IMG/VR virus record: IMGVR_UViG_3300020203_000370
Span: 1-20,358 of that record
From: a virus
DNA length: 20,358 nt
Strand: one strand, 5' to 3'
Shown here one piece after another: positions 18,861-20,358 of this stretch. Made by a program: the position numbers and the translations under genes. Each line of letters starts with the position of its first letter. Position 1 is the stretch's first letter. The notes beneath the pieces were generated by a model, which saw only the letters and a program-made list of their open reading frames with translations, did no database searches and had not been told where the DNA came from.

Positions 18861-19603
18861 CGGTCTCGCAAAACTCAGTCTACAAGCGCATCGGCGCTAT
18901 CCAGCTGCCCCTAGACGGCGCTTCGGTCACACCGACCGGAGTTATTCCGGACCCGGCGCTAGACGCGCTCCTGGCGCTGTTTAAGGCGGCTATCAATGAC
19001 GAGCTCGCTCAGGCCTGGGGGCAGGCGGCCGACGGCACACCGATGGCCGGAAAAAACCCGGTACAGGACACGCTGCCGCTAGAGCCAAGCTCCAAGGTTT
19101 TCAGCGAACGCAAGCCAGCGTTTCCGCTCCTGTCGCTCCATCGCTCGGGGCCCGCGGAGTACGCCGAACACACGCTTTGGATCGAAAAGCGCACTCAGCA
19201 ATGGGAGCTCAATTATTTTCTGGACGCGCTCCGCGTCGACCATCTCCACCGGGTCTGGGCCGCGTTGACATTCGTTCCGACGATTGTCTCCTCGGTCATC
19301 CGGCATCGCGGACACAAGGCTTATCTCGCGGGCGCTTCGCAGTTTGGGCCCACCACTGGCGTTGGCGCGCTTAGCTCGATTCGTCTTATGCGGCACGAGT
19401 CAGGCACCGCCAAGTTTGCCAGCGATGAAGCATCACCGGCCTACGCGGCGTGCACGATGACTATCGAGACGGTGGAGCTCGAACACCACATCGACGGCTC
19501 GTTCCCCGACCTAGCAGGCGCTCGCTTCGACTTTGGCGTTGGCGGCACTGACGGCGTTATCCCCTCGCTCATCTACGCGGACACAGACGCGCCGGTTCAA
19601 TGA
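18857..19603 (+). CDS. Hypothetical virion-region protein, 248 aa
   Basis: GTG 18857 overlaps the previous TGA (GTGA). The protein has no recognisable motif. It contains a helical part near residues 30-60 (PDPALDALLALFKAAINDEL) and a mixed middle with many aromatic residues (HTLWIEKRTQQWELNYFLDA, about 106-125). Gene order suggests a neck or tail-terminator-type role, but that is inference. The stop overlaps the next ATG (19600). Confidence 0.5.
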   Translation: MTVSQNSVYKRIGAIQLPLDGASVTPTGVIPDPALDALLALFKAAINDELAQAWGQAADGTPMAGKNPVQDTLPLEPSSKVFSERKPAFPLLSLHRSGPAEYAEHTLWIEKRTQQWELNYFLDALRVDHLHRVWAALTFVPTIVSSVIRHRGHKAYLAGASQFGPTTGVGALSSIRLMRHESGTAKFASDEASPAYAACTMTIETVELEHHIDGSFPDLAGARFDFGVGGTDGVIPSLIYADTDAPVQ

Positions 19604-19872
19604 CAACCACCACTTCCAAGCTCAAAAACAAGCCTAAAAAGCCGGGCCTGGCTGTCATCGATTGTCGAGACCGCGACATGGATAAGGCGTGGGCCAAGTC
19701 GCTCAAAATGCAGGCGGAGCTAATCGCAAAAGACGGCATGCGCGCCTACGCGATTGTCATTCTGCACCCCGATGACACTTACTCGACATCGTGCCACACG
19801 GGCAGTCGAGCGCTCTCGCTTCTAGGCGCGCTCACCAAGCTTCAGCACCAATTGAGTCAACAGGAAGACTAG
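19600..19872 (+). CDS. Hypothetical protein, 90 aa
   Basis: ATG 19600 overlaps the previous stop (ATGA). After a basic N terminus (TTSKLKNKPKKPG) come strand-like AVIDCRDRD and YAIVILHPDDTYS segments and a C-terminal helix (LLGALTKLQHQLSQQ), an alpha/beta pattern. No motif is recognised. The TAG shares one base with the next GTG at 19872. Confidence 0.5.
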   Translation: MTTTTSKLKNKPKKPGLAVIDCRDRDMDKAWAKSLKMQAELIAKDGMRAYAIVILHPDDTYSTSCHTGSRALSLLGALTKLQHQLSQQED

Positions 19873-20327
19873 TGGACGCGATCAACATCCGCGGGCTTGT
19901 CAAGCAGCACAAGCACTTCGTTCAGCGCCTCACTCGGGCTCTTGACCTATCGCTAGAGCGGTCGACCGAGCTCGCCGAGCAGCACGTTCGGAGATACTCG
20001 AAGTTCAAGCAGCGGTCAGTTAGAAGCCTCAAAAACACGACCGAAACGCGCGTTGTTCGGACTGCCCGCGGTCGGGTGGTCAGCATCAAGTCGCCCAAGC
20101 GTTACGCGAGCTTTGTCGAGTTCGGCACTAGGCCGCACATCATACGGGCACGCAAGTCCAAGTTTCTGGTCTTCCGCGGCAGGTCGGGCGCTCTCGTCTT
20201 CCGGCGCTCCGTCAAGCACCCAGGCACCAGGCCTACACACTTTCTCTGGAACGCGACAAACGCCGCTTACCGCTTCTCGATTCAAGACATGACAGAACGG
20301 GCCGGAAGGCTCGCGAAGGAATTCTAA
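19872..20327 (+). CDS. HK97-gp10-like tail completion protein, 151 aa
   Basis: GTG 19872 has AGGAAG upstream and overlaps the previous stop by one base; an in-frame ATG at 19791 lies inside the previous gene and is less likely. Residues 78-87 (YASFVEFGTR, followed by PHII) carry the VEFGTRPH signature of HK97-gp10-like proteins. KHPGTRPTHFLWNATNAAYR near the C terminus is also typical. These proteins join the tail to the head connector. The sequence is strongly basic throughout. Confidence 0.8.
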   Translation: MDAINIRGLVKQHKHFVQRLTRALDLSLERSTELAEQHVRRYSKFKQRSVRSLKNTTETRVVRTARGRVVSIKSPKRYASFVEFGTRPHIIRARKSKFLVFRGRSGALVFRRSVKHPGTRPTHFLWNATNAAYRFSIQDMTERAGRLAKEF

Positions 20328-20332
20328 TCCCA

Positions 20333-20358
20333 ATGGCAAAACTCAAATTCTACGCACG
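20333..20358 (+). CDS. Start of the next gene (partial)
   Basis: A possible ATG (20332/20333 region, in CCAATGGC) opens a frame MAKLKFYA that runs off the window. AAGGA at 20316-20320 is somewhat distant. By order this would be another tail gene, but eight codons are too few to tell. Confidence 0.3.

Overview
The window looks like part of a tailed double-stranded DNA phage or prophage (Caudoviricetes), most likely one with a long tail. All supported genes are on the + strand and tightly packed, many joined by 4-base stop/start overlaps (ATGA, GTGA, TTGA, CTGA). By eye the sequence is G+C-rich. The evidence for a phage is a run of terminase, portal, scaffold-like, HK97-fold capsid, head-tail connector and HK97-gp10-like genes. 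No host gene, tRNA, integrase or lysis gene was seen. The host cannot be named; a G+C-rich bacterium is the most that can be said.

Layout. (1) 1-5156: an early or accessory region of about 20 very small genes, mostly unknown. It includes a probable RusA-like resolvase, a paralogous pair of small Cys/His (zinc-finger-like) proteins, another Cys-rich peptide, a stand-alone sigma-70 region 4-like protein, and a probable promoter at 3324-3351 that may drive a leaderless mRNA. (2) 5157-5419: a 263-base interval with a 5-bp-periodic G-rich array (5284-5343) and a 13-bp RNA hairpin (5363-5400) just before the helicase gene. (3) 5420-6868: an SF2 helicase carrying an unusual C-terminal tail of six exact-length 13-residue repeats. 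(4) 6869-8310: a possible small gene, a minus-strand terminator-like hairpin, two genes of unknown function (the second probably DNA-binding), and a non-coding gap that may hold a promoter for the downstream block. (5) 8311-10586: a small leader-like ORF, then a coupled modification module of ParB-like protein, cytosine-5 DNA methyltransferase and a second class I methyltransferase. (6) 10583-20358: packaging and morphogenesis. The order is terminase small and large subunits, portal, a beta-rich unknown, scaffold-like protein, major capsid, a His-containing repeat protein, a coiled-coil protein, a head-tail connector-like protein, a P-loop kinase-like protein with an apparent CTG start, neck/tail unknowns and an HK97-gp10-like protein.

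How it fits together. The small early genes probably prepare the host and support recombination and replication. The helicase acts on phage DNA or recombination intermediates. The ParB/methyltransferase cluster probably modifies DNA just before it is packaged by the adjacent terminase. The remaining genes build the head and the head-tail joint. The most unusual features are the repeat tail of the helicase, the pentamer array and hairpin before it, the P-loop protein embedded in the morphogenesis genes, the sigma region 4 protein, and the paired methyltransferases. Functions are inferred from motifs and gene order read by eye; no database search was possible.
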